A stretch of DNA of 64,000 bases, from the NCBI GenBank assembly GCA_014529385.2, contig CM043968.1, positions 30,641,513 to 30,705,512 of the forward strand. Direction: 5' to 3'. Made by a program: the position numbers and the translations under genes. The notes below the pieces were generated by a model. The model saw only the letters and a program-made list of their open reading frames with translations, made no database searches and was not told the DNA's origin. The stretch is from Adiantum capillus-veneris (lineage: Eukaryota; Streptophyta; Polypodiopsida; Polypodiales; Pteridaceae). Below are positions 50,500 to 59,841 of this stretch, piece after piece; the stretch's first letter is position 1; every line of letters begins with the position of its first letter.

Positions 50500-51133
50500 C
50501 TCAGATGTCCTATCTCTTTCTACCTCAGTGATCTCTCTTCTCCACAGGTTTGCCTTGTTCATGTGTTTGGCCTTGCAGGTGTTCTAGATTAGAGTCGAGG
50601 TACCCACCGGATCACGAGCCAGTTCTCGTCTTCATTGCATCTTTCGTTGCCATCCTTGACATGGTATTCGAGCCCTATGGCGATACAACCACCCGGATGC
50701 TCCGATGTGGCTGATCCGGTGCGGTTTTGGACATGATTGAGAGAGGAGAAGCTTGCTGTTTTTTTCCTGGTTTTCTCCAAGTTAAACTTCTTCTCCCTCT
50801 TTCACTAGAGATTTTAGACTTACACCACTCTGTTGCTTCACAGGTCTAGGGCATACATGTATAGCTAGTGTGCCTTCGGGCTGGCCACCCTTTGCATATG
50901 CATTTAAACTGCACTGTCCAGCCGCCCACTTCTGGGCCGGCCGCCCACCTTTGTCCAAGCGCCCTCATATATTTCCATATATCATTTATTTCTTGTTGGG
51001 TCGTGGGGGATTTTTCCAGGCTTTGCCCTACCTCCCTTTGGGCACCTATTTATGGGGGCAAGGGGGTACCACTTGCTGCTCTGGTAGTCAGTGGGGGGAC
51101 TGATCGCCCCCTCTTCCACACATAGCGTTTTGT

Positions 51134-51169
<36 letters not shown>

Positions 51170-54100
51170 GCACACGCGCACTCTCACATGGTATCAGTCG
51201 CCAATGTTGAGGGCGAGCCATCTTCTGCATCAGGTTTTTCTCCCAAGGGTTGGATCAGCCAGTTTTTCAGCAGATCTGCCAGCGTTTTGCAAATGCTAGG
51301 CACGCGATGGAATATGGAGTTTTCTGTCGCGGAGGACCCCACCTGCTGTTTTTTCTCTGTTTTCAGCCCTGCGACAGCTGTGTGCACAGAGATAAACCCT
51401 CCCTGCACCCCCTGCACCGCTCACGACTCTGCCGGGAGTGTACGAGCATGCTGAAAATCCTGGACAGCAGCGTTTTCATCACCTCGCAGTTGCGTTTTTG
51501 GGTGGACAGCAGCCTCTTGGCTTGTGTTTTTCATGAAGTTACCTCCTGCCGGGACACCATCCGGTGGTGGTCCATGCGGTCTCTCAGTGACTGTTGCAGT
51601 ACACGGTATCTTCAACATCGGCTTGTTCATCTACGGGCGTACGATCCTTGGGAGATCCATTCATTCTAGCGATCATTCGGCGGTTGTGCACTCCAGAGGG
51701 GGTGGTGAAAACATTCTGCTCTTGTAACCTATAACATGGCCCTCCTTCATTAAGACTGCTCCCAGACTGCGACCACAGGCATTACAGTATACCTCAAATG
51801 GTTTTTGCAAGTGTGGCAAAACCAACACTGACCAATTGTCAACTCTCATTGAGAGTCTTGAAGGCTGCAAACTGAGATGGTCCTTATGTGTAAGGAATCT
51901 CTTTTTGTGTCAAAACCTGTAACGGAGAAGCAATCTCCGTAAATTTTTGAATGAACCGTTGATAGTAAGAACACAAACCCAAAAAGCTTTGAACTTCGCG
52001 AACATTCTTCAAATCTGGCCAATAATCTTGAACAGTCTCAACCTTGGCCGGGTCCATTTTGACACTCTCCGGAGAGATGACGTGTCCCAAAAAGTGGATC
52101 CCTGGTAAGAAAAACTCGCTCTTCTTCCCATTAAAATATTGATGTTGCCGCGATGCCTGAAAACCCCATAACAAATGGTGTCGATGCTCTGCCTCATTCT
52201 TGGAGAATACGATGATGTCATTGAAAAAGGTGTCCACAAATGACCTATACTCTCGAAAAATCCTTTCATCATCCTTTTGAATGTTGCAGGAGCAATTGTG
52301 AGACCAAAAGGCATCACCAAATACTCCTACAATCCAAAGGACGTCTTGAACGTGGTTTTGTATACATCTCCAGGAGCGATCTTGATTTGATGATAGCCAC
52401 TTTTCAAGTCGATTCTACTGAAACATGTAGAACCCTGTAGCTTGTCCAATATATCATCGATTGTGGGTATTGGAAACGTGTTCTTGATAGTGATTTTGTT
52501 GAGAGCATTGTAGTCAATGCGTATTCTCCAAGATCCATCTTTCTTTAAAACCAACAACAATGGCGAACAGTAAGTGGTGTACTAGGTTGAATGCGCCCCT
52601 TCTCTAAAAGTTCTTTCACTTGGTTCATAATTTCCTCGTTTTGGGCTCTGCTAACTCTGTAAGGTGGCCGGTTGGTGGCGTACTTCCGGGAATCAAATCA
52701 ATGGTGTGATCTTCAGGATGCTGAGGAGGTAGCTCTCTTGGTAAGCCTTTAGAGAAACAATCAGCCTGAGCTTGTAAAAAGTCTTGTTGTTCCTTCTTGA
52801 GGTACAAATTTGACATTTTCTTGCCATCTATCTCATGTAAGAAGATCGAGTAAACAAATTGATTGGATTTCATCAATTTGGAAATGGTCGAAGCCGATAC
52901 AAGTGGGATGGACTCGCCCTTTAATTTTACATCAAGAACTATATCTGTATCCTTTTCATTCTTCAAAGTTACTGTTCTCGCCTGTAGTCGACCACCACAT
53001 TGATCTTATGGAACCAAGCTATTTCCAAAAGGACGTCACACCCCTCCAAGGGCATGATGTAGAAGTCCTTGTGCCCTAAATACCCTTGACAATGCAACTG
53101 AAGTTTGCCTATGACAGGAGTATTGGCAACATCTTGTCTTGGTGCTGCTAGAACTGCTTCAGTCGGTGGTCCCATGGGCCATTTTCATCTGGCATAATTC
53201 CAAGTTGAGCCGCCAAGTCAGTCGAGATGAAGTTGGCCTCGGCTCCTCCGTCTAAGAAGATGAGGGCTTCTTGATCTCGTACTTTGCTCCATGCTCTGCA
53301 GAGCTCTGTGCTTTCGTCCATTTGTTCAGGGTCTGTCCCCACAAAATCTGCTACCAGTCTTGATTTTGTCTTTTCTTTCTTTTCTCGCTCCTCCGCTGCT
53401 TTGGAACTCTCTGGCTTGTCCTCAAATTGTTCTTTAGGTGCTTTGTTAGGGCACCTGGCAAATACATGCCCCTGTTCCCCTCAACTGGAACATTTATCCT
53501 CTTTGAAGTATTCGGCACGTTGCTTTGCTGATAATCGAGGGCCTGAACGCTTCTTTTTTAGTTGTTTTTACTTTCTCTTGTTACTGTTGTTCGATTCTTG
53601 TCCAGTCCGAACTGCGACCAACTTGTCGGTAGGGTACGTAAGAGTGCCCCCGTGCATTGCAAACCCTTGCTTCGCATGTCCCATCAGTCATTGCATGGAC
53701 TTGGACTTCTGCAGCAGACAATAATCCTGTATCTCTTTGGGTAGACCACAAAAAGATCGCTCTTATCTGCTGCTCGAACGTGATTTTCTTGAAAGAGGCC
53801 GGTAAGAAAGTGTTCCAAAATCTTTCACAGTAAGTATCTAGTGTGTCTTCCTTGGTTATCCTCAGACGATTCCAAGCTGTGATCACATCGTGTTCGTATT
53901 CTTGAATGAGCCATGAAGAAGTAAAAACTCACTTGAATTGAAGCCTCTTCGTTGGTGCCTCCCTTTGTAGGAGCAGGGTAGATCACCAGGTTTGTGCATT
54001 CCCCTTGAGGTAAGATGTTGCCCTCTGGCCCTTGGAATGCTTTGAATAGCGTCCTCTAGAGTAGGTTATGTCAAATTGTTGGATAAAAGCGAGGGCCTTG

Positions 54101-56281
54101 TGGTATCCTTAAAGCTAGCAAAAGTATCGAACTTTATTGCCTGTCCACCCTCCTTGAAGTCCTTGGGCCTCTTGTCCTTGTCCTCCAGAAAATCATAACA
54201 TTGGCTCATCAGAATGCGAACTATCTGAGGAGGAAGAATCCTTGTTTGAACCATCAAAATACTTCCGAGATCTTCTGTGGGATCGGCTCTTCTTCGCGTT
54301 CTTCTTGCCTTTGCTATGTCTCTGAGTCTTTCTCCTCTTCTTGCTCTTTCTTTTCTCGTCTCTAGACTCATTAGGAAAGGAAACTGTATGGTCAGGAAAT
54401 AGCTGGTTAAGTTGGGGAACTATCTACTCTTGATGCAAAGTGGTTGGACGATGAGGACTTGGCAAATACTCCTCAAATACTGGAGCTTTAGCTTGAGGCT
54501 TTTGGTTTAGTTGTGACTATTCCAGAAGTGCATGCCAATTTAGTAGGTTGAATCTATTGCAGTGCGTATTGAGCCACTCTATTTCTTTGTCACAAATTGC
54601 TATAGATTGAGAGTTAATCAAGTTCTCTTCCCTATTTTGGAGGTGCTGACAGTACTCTACCTAGTGACTTTTTTTGTATGCTTTGTATGTAGATTGTTTA
54701 CCATGATATGTGAATGTTATGGTTGGAAATTGTTAAAACTAACAGATTGATTTACTTTTGTAAATGTGTGTTTGTTTGAGTATGTGACACGGGTGATGAG
54801 ATATGAATGTTGAATATGACGAGATTTAGTGCCTTAAAACATCTGCCAGAGATGGGTGAGATTTGGATGTGATGGCTAAGTAAGTCATAATGACCATGAT
54901 GCGTGTTTGATATCTCGACGAGGATAAATGTGAATGTGATTGTGATAATTTAGTGATGAGTGTTCTTTGTGCCAGACTCCAGTGCATGGTTTGAGTGGTC
55001 AAATTGCATGTGTGCATATAGTCAGTGTCCATTGAGTTAGTTTACTATTTAGTGTCTGTCTGTTTTGCCAGCGTAACCGAGGGCCATTACTCTTCTTAGG
55101 AAGGATGGCAATATCAAAACTGACTAGAGAGAAACAGAAACGGCTGTTTCTATCGGCCCAGAATACGTGCCACGTTTTGTGTTGCAAATCGTGAGTGGCA
55201 GCGTGGACCTTTTTTTTGGCGAAAGTTATTGAAAGCGTTGACTTTTACAGGGCCCCGGCCTTTTGGCCTTTCATGGCGTGGAACTCCGCCACTCTGTGTG
55301 TCTCTCTCTCTAAGGTTCAAGTTTTAACATTTCTTCAAGTGGGGTGGCTTGCTATAAAACAATGATTGATCATTCCTAATCTTTCTTTTTTTGAAATTAT
55401 GGTCTTTCAAATATAAATAATGTTTTGACTATGTGTCCTATAAACAATGTATAAAATAATTTCAAGATTTCATGAGTCTAAATGGAGATAAAATCCATAC
55501 TGTTGAGTATCGAACACTAAACATTCCCACCTTGAAGTTCTTGATTTTGGTTCTACTACCACTGGAGCGTGAGTGGTACTGTTGTAACTTTCCTTTTCGA
55601 TTCTGCCTTATTTTTTGACCTTCACCCTGTATTCATTCTGTTGAACACTATACATTCCCATCTTGAAGTTCTTGATTTTGGGTCTACTACTACTTGGGCG
55701 TGAGTGGTATCATTGTGACTTTCCTTTTTTATTCTACCTTATTTTTTGACCTTCACTATGTATTCATTTTGTTGAGGAATCAAATATGATACTTACTGCT
55801 AAAATCTGAGGCTGGCTTGTTGATGGGAGAGGCTAGTAACCGACTTAATGTTTGTCACAATGTCCTTATTGGATTCTTTCGAAGAGCAATGGAAGATTGT
55901 AACAATTGCAATAGAAGACCTGCTTAGTGAAAATAGGCTTGTCCACAGAAAAGGTTGCACTATCTCAGAAAAGTAAAGAAGTTTTTTGGAAAGTGAGGAG
56001 GTTGATGGAAAACCATATATACTTGACAAGATCGTGATACTCTCACAATTTTGAAGGAATTTGCTACTTGGTCTCTGTTTTCAATCTTCCCAGATAAATG
56101 CATGTTCCTTGTGCCGACTCTAGAAGCATCATGAGAGAGAATATAATACATCTTTTTCCCTTTGAACTAAATATCTCGATTTGATTTTTACTTATGAATG
56201 TGCAGGTTCGTGACCATGGTATGGACGATGGTGTGATGACAATTGAAGAGATTCGATCTGGTGATGAAACTCGCGGGACAG
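42363..56281 (+). CDS. VPS25: ESCRT-II subunit VPS25 (first five exons; 3' end outside window)
   Basis: Exons: 42363-42415, 42507-42646, 42721-42774, 43078-43166, 56206-56281. Every junction is GT-AG and every phase closes. The 137 complete codons start [20 protein letters not shown] and continue [49 protein letters not shown] and [19 protein letters not shown]. This is collinear with VPS25, including the N-terminal PPY motif, the first winged helix and the start of the second. VPS25 proteins are about 175-180 residues, so one or more final exons (about 40 residues) lie beyond 64000 or were not seen. ESCRT-II (VPS22, VPS36, two VPS25) acts on endosomes in sorting ubiquitinated membrane proteins; VPS25 recruits ESCRT-III. 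No disabling change is visible. Intron 4 is 13,039 nt and intron 5 at least 7.7 kb, both full of retrotransposon DNA in either orientation. Confidence 0.93.
43850..44165 (-). pseudogene. Ty3/gypsy integrase C-terminal fragment
   Basis: The minus strand reads [33 protein letters not shown], then [20 protein letters not shown] and [13 protein letters not shown]. This matches the gypsy integrase tail (a YA.KHR-type helix, then KLxPRYxGPFxI and HPVFHVS). A frame change separates the two parts. No other domain is attached. Confidence 0.68.
44170..44755 (-). repeat. Diverged LTR-like segment related to 57120-57350
   Basis: In inverse orientation it shares GATGACGTGGCAG, TTGTAC, GCGTTTTACGCTG and GCTTTTCATGTA in order with the region before the gypsy primer site at 57602. 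Edges are unclear. Confidence 0.45.
44756..45929 (-). repeat. Left arm of a large inverted repeat (LTR-like)
   Basis: The arm is the inverse of 49174-50670. Shared landmarks include the palindrome CTCCCTATATAGGGAG, GGTGGTGAGAGATGTTTCGC, TAGAGGGC and TGAACAAGGCACACC. A (GA)n tract occupies 44934-45011. On the minus strand the inner edge reads TGTTAGAGTT after a purine-rich AGGAGG, like an LTR start after a polypurine tract. A 29-bp unit (GCAAGTGAGGGGGCTGCC) is duplicated near 45450-45500. Confidence 0.75.
45930..49173. other. Spacer between inverted arms; coding content not recognised
   Basis: 3.24 kb with many short open frames on both strands (longest about 121 codons, minus, 46543-46908) but no domain I recognise. 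It may be decayed internal retrotransposon sequence. A short repeat (ACTGACAAGCTCACAA) occurs twice near 48325-48380. Confidence 0.45.
49174..50670 (+). repeat. Right arm of the large inverted repeat (LTR-like)
   Basis: Inverse match to 44756-45929, longer because a segment of about 245 bp starting TAGATTTGAGATGGTGTCAG is duplicated (about 49857-50098 and 50099-50320) and CT tracts are expanded (49821-49856, 50075-50098, 50320-50357, 50453-50495). A short block GATGTCCTGTCTCTTTCTAC is also repeated three times among the CT tracts. Confidence 0.78.
50860..51200 (+). repeat. LTR-like end with primer-binding site
   Basis: A GC-rich block with CACCTATTTATGGGGG (TATA-like) and a (CT)n run (51139-51167) ends CTCTCACA directly before TGGTATCAGTCGCC (51189-51202), resembling a met-tRNA primer site. 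The left LTR boundary and a partner LTR were not found, and no retrotransposon protein follows. Confidence 0.42.
51201..51672. other. Unrecognised segment between LTR-like block and gypsy
   Basis: Overlapping open frames of 69-139 codons on both strands carry no recognised motif. They may be leader sequence of the LTR-like element. Confidence 0.35.
51673..54390 (-). mobile_element. Truncated Ty3/gypsy element: gag, protease, RT, start of RNase H
   Basis: From 54371 on the minus strand: gag pieces ([32 protein letters not shown]), protease with [14 protein letters not shown] and [16 protein letters not shown], reverse transcriptase with [51 protein letters not shown] and a diverged YxDD region (FFNDIIVFS), then RNase H ([20 protein letters not shown]) ending at 51673. 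Integrase and both LTRs are absent. Several frameshifts and stops split the frame, for example near 52325 and 52565. The RT block is otherwise well conserved, so this is a moderately old, 3'-truncated copy. Confidence 0.87.
54391..56160. other. Intronic AT-rich DNA; short LTR-like piece and tandem repeat
   Basis: About 55265-55312 (GTGGAACTCCGCCACTCTGT then CT repeats) resembles 57470-57530 in the gypsy LTR and may be a truncated LTR. A 127-bp tandem duplication lies at 55515-55775. No exon was found here. Confidence 0.45.
55515..55775. repeat. Two-copy tandem duplication, 127-bp unit
   Basis: AACACTAAACATTCCCACCT at 55517 recurs as AACACTATACATTCCCATCT at 55644. Both copies continue TGAAGTTCTTGATTTTGG and end near TTTTTTGACCTTCAC. 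Confidence 0.88.
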
Positions 56282-56403
56282 GTATGGTGTAGGAACTTAA
56301 TTAAGAATTAAAGATATCGCGACTGGTTTGTGTAATAGGCTTGGATACCAAGTGAGAAATCAATAGCAACACACGAATAGAAAATGCAACAACTGAAACT
56401 TGA

Positions 56404-56408
<5 letters not shown>

Positions 56409-56489
<81 letters not shown>

Positions 56490-56507
56490 CTATATATATA
56501 TATATAT
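56409..56507. repeat. (GT)n-(TA)n-(GT)n-(TA)n microsatellite
   Basis: Two alternating blocks of GT and TA dinucleotides with few interruptions. Confidence 0.92.
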
Positions 56508-56759
56508 ACTATCAATGGAGTTCTGCTTCCAGATTTTCTTACTGGCCCCAAAGACTGGCGCCCCTTTTCGTATTTCTTTCTTTATTGATGATCATAAAGG
56601 TACAACGGTCGGGGGGTGCTCCTTTGCAATCTGTTGCCCAAGTGATTTATAGAGCCCACCCCCAAGGCTCCTTACAAAGGTTACAAGGAAGCCCTAAAGT
56701 TGGGCGTCCCCAAAAGCTTTTAGTGCCAAAAACAATGCCTCCATAAGGTAGCATCAAAA

Positions 56760-57600
56760 GCTGCAAGAAACAAACTGTATGGACTACCACGTGGTAGCGT
56801 GCAATTTGCGGTGCGTTTTATGGAACTGCCTTCCAGCTTTTGCTTACGTTATTTTTGATGCCTCGCTTTAATTTATGTTTGACTAAGCTTTAAGTGGGCC
56901 CTTTAGGTCCACTGAGTAATGCCACGTGTCACAAACTGCTGACGTGTCAAAGCCCTGAAGAAGGGAACCAACTTGCAGATGCTGGCGGAGGGGCCTAAAC
57001 CCTAAGAACAACAAGTAACAGAAGAAGTCCTACCAATGTATGGGGACCCCATCCGATGGGGCCCCAAGAGACATAAAGGATTAAAATAAAGTAGGACCCA
57101 CACACACACACAGAAAGACTTGTGGCATTACTGATGATGTGGCAGTTGTACGGTCAAATCCCGAAAATTGCACTTACATGATGACGTGGCAGGTTGTACA
57201 GATTTCTGCGTTTTGCGCTGACTACTGTACGGAATTCCGTGATTTACTCTGATAGCTTTTTGGCATTGCTTTTGGATCAGAAGCTTTTGAGTTTGAAGGC
57301 TTTTCATGTAAAATTGCTTTTGGGGCCTAGGGCCTTTAAATATGAGGCTAGGCTCATTCTTTAGCATGCTTCTTGGAGAAGGTGCAGAGTCTGGAGTACA
57401 GGCTTGTACTAGGTTGATGCAATATAAAGAATACCGAAAGGGGCGCCAAAGTTTGGGGCCAATACTCTCTGGGGTGGAATTCCGCCACTCCGTGCCGGGT
57501 GTCGTCTTTCTCTCTCTCTCTCTCTCTCACTTCAGTTGTTATTGAAGTGCTAAAAGTCTGTTTAGTCTGTTCTTTTCTATTGGCACGTGGTCTTGTGACA
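56760..57600 (+). repeat. Ty3/gypsy 5' LTR (left boundary uncertain)
   Basis: The right edge is TCTTGTGACA at 57600, one base before the primer site. It contains TTTAAATATGAGG (TATA-like, about 57330) and a CT run at 57511-57530. The region 57120-57350 has a diverged inverse relative at 44170-44755. Confidence 0.55.
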
Positions 57601-57601
57601 G

Positions 57602-57613
57602 TGGTATCGGAGC
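57602..57613 (+). other. Gypsy primer-binding site
   Basis: TGGTATCGGAGC, one mismatch from TGGTATCAGAGC, one base after the putative LTR end. Confidence 0.65.
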
Positions 57614-59607
57614 ATCAGGCGTGTGCTTTTCTGAAAGCATACCGGTCCCACAAAAGAGCAGACCAAAGACTTTTGGAAAATTTTTGAGGTATCTTCGGCC
57701 TCCGACCTCGGACTTATTAGCCACTCCCACCCTTACTTCATCGCGCATCGGGTGCGCTCCCGTCTTCACCGCTCATGTCTTGCAGGGCATAAGCCATAAG
57801 GATTACTTGCAAGAGAAGGATCCAGATTTGTTTCGAGTCACTGTTTTTCTCAGAAGCAGTGCCATGCAGATGTAGATGTTGCCGCACAATTGCAAGGACT
57901 TGGCAAGCTTTCAACAAAAATTTTGCCGGAAGTTATATGGTTTCTGACATCTTCTTTCCGAGTGCAACTTCTGGCAGAGTGGGCTATCTTGAAATGCTTG
58001 CCATGAAAACCCTAGCAGTTTATATCTTGAAATTTCTCGACATCTCTCAATAGATGTCTCTTCACGAGCTGAAAACCTTGGAGGTCCAGTGTGATTACTA
58101 TCTCTTGGGACTACCAGTGCCGCCAGAAGAACACTCTGTCCAAGAGCTGATGGACGATATTGTGGTCGGCTACGACCTTATGGAAGGAATCTAACCCTAA
58201 TTTTTAGTACAGGTTTCAGGATGGAAAGTCAGTTGACTTTTTGAGCTCGATCGATGTCAAGATTGCTTTTTAAGTTTGAAATCTATTTGAGAACTTGTTT
58301 GGTGATCCTGTTTGGAATCTGTTTGAAATGGATGGTATCTGTTTTGAACCTGTCTTGGTGCCGATTTGAACTGTTTGACTTTGGTTTTAATACGGGTTTC
58401 ATTGATTGGTGATTGTACTCTCGGGTGAAGAAGTTTGAAATACTGTTTTGGTATTGTTTGAACCTCGGAATGATGCAGGCCAATGCTTGGGGAGCGTTTT
58501 GTTGTATGTTTGAAAATCTCGGAACGTCGCAGGCTGATGCGTTCCGTCGTATGCTAGAAAAACCTTTGAACGACGTAGGCTGATGCTTGGGGAGCGTTTG
58601 GTTGTATGCTTGAACATCCAAGCGACGCAGATTGCGGTCTTGGGAGCGTTTGGTTGTACAGTCCTCTGAGCTCATGGCCCAGACCTTTTTAGGTTATTTG
58701 CGGGGGGAGTGACGAGGTAGTGTAACCGGCGAAATAACAGAACAACAAGGATGAAAACAGGCGTGAGGGTTCGAAAGCAGATGAGGAATGTGGATGAAAA
58801 GGCAAGATGAAAACAGGATTGGTTCCAGATTGCATACTGACCCAAGCACGATTGATGAGAGTACAGAACTTTGCTAAGCTTGGGGCAAAGTAAAAGACCA
58901 AGAAGCCCTGATTTTCTTTGATGGAGGAGCCAAGGCCAACTTCATTTCATTCGAATTGGCGGCGCGGCTCGAGATTACACCCTATCGGATGGGACCACTA
59001 GCGGAGGCAATTCTAGCGGCACCCGGCAGGGACGTAGCTATTACACTTGTCATTGGCAAACTTCAGTTGCATTGTCAGGGGTATTTAGGGCATGAGGACT
59101 TCTACATAATGCCCTTGGAAGGTTGTGATGTCCTCTTGGGAATCCCCTGGTACCATAAGAACAACGCCGTGGTCGACTATCGGACGAGGAAAGCGACTTT
59201 GACTACAGAGAAGGGCCGAACCGTTGTATTGGATATGAAACTTAAGGCGAGTTTGTCCCTATTGTATCGGCTTCGGCCGTTTCAAAGTTAATAAAATCCA
59301 GTCTGTTTGTTTACTCGATCTTTTTGAAAGAGTTGAATGATGAGAATAGGACAAATATGTCTGAACTTGATAACGAATGCCAGGATTTTCTCCACACTCA
59401 TGCCGATTGCTTTTCAGAGGGCCTGCCAGGCGAGCTACCACCCGCTCGTCATGAAGATCATACCATTGATGTGATACCTAGAAGCACACCACCGAACCGG
59501 CCGTGTGAGCCGAGCCCAGAACGAAGAAATTATGAACCAAGTGAAAGACCTCTTGGAAAAGGGTCTTGTCCATCCTAGTACTTCACCGTATTGCTCTCCA
59601 GTGTTGT
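57614..59607 (+). pseudogene. Ty3/gypsy leader, protease and start of RT, cut by copia-2
   Basis: Protease begins at about 58845 (KDQEALIFFDGGAKANFIS; DVLLGIPWYHKNNAVVDYR). The polyprotein continues through NECQDFLHTHADCFSEGLPG to the reverse transcriptase entry VKDLLEKGLVHPSTSPYCSP, which ends at about 59607 where copia-2 begins. Stops and frame changes are present (for example TAA near 58880). The protein is closely related to the minus-strand gypsy at 51673-54390. Between 57614 and 58840 no gag was recognised; that stretch holds the 54-bp tandem array. Confidence 0.8.
58463..58662. repeat. Imperfect tandem array, about 54-bp unit, nearly four copies
   Basis: Units start near 58465, 58519, 58564 and 58618 and share CGACGCAGGCTGATGC and TTGGGGAGCGTTTGGTTGTA (allowing mismatches). 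The second unit has lost about 10 bp. On the minus strand the array stays open as a 130-codon frame with a repetitive product, probably a by-product of the repeat. Confidence 0.78.
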
Positions 59608-59757
59608 TGCAGAGAACTCCGTTTGAAGGGTTATCTCCCAAAAACCTTATTATCCACAAAAGTATAAGTGAGTATATACAAAGAGTTAGAGGTACGTGAG
59701 TTAGGCGGGCGGGCGGCCATATCCGTATAAGAGGCCACTTGGGCTTTAATCCCAACA
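59602..59757 (-). repeat. Copia-2 3' LTR
   Basis: About 150 bp. The minus strand begins TGTTGGGATTAAAGCCCAAG, like copia-1. The outer edge could be any TG at 59602-59608. Confidence 0.72.
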
Positions 59758-59841
59758 ACCTCCCACTTAAAGTCCAATGTGGCACTTTAAGTAACTGTAA
59801 ATCTATGAACATAAATGTACAAAGATTTACATCGCTGCCAT

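Larger units (their letters stand above)
43167..56205 (+). other. VPS25 intron 4 (13 kb), transposon-rich
   Basis: Donor TTT/GTAAGT at 43167 and acceptor TGCAG/GTTCGT at 56205. It contains gypsy fragments, a large inverted repeat pair, an LTR-like block, tandem repeats and CT/GA tracts, annotated separately. Confidence 0.9.

Noticed and set aside
54562-54750. A further VPS25 exon in intron 4
   Set aside because: Exons 4 and 5 join in frame with collinear protein, so nothing is missing between them.
58463-58662. CRISPR-like array
   Set aside because: Units are adjacent, diverged and without unique spacers; the genome is eukaryotic.
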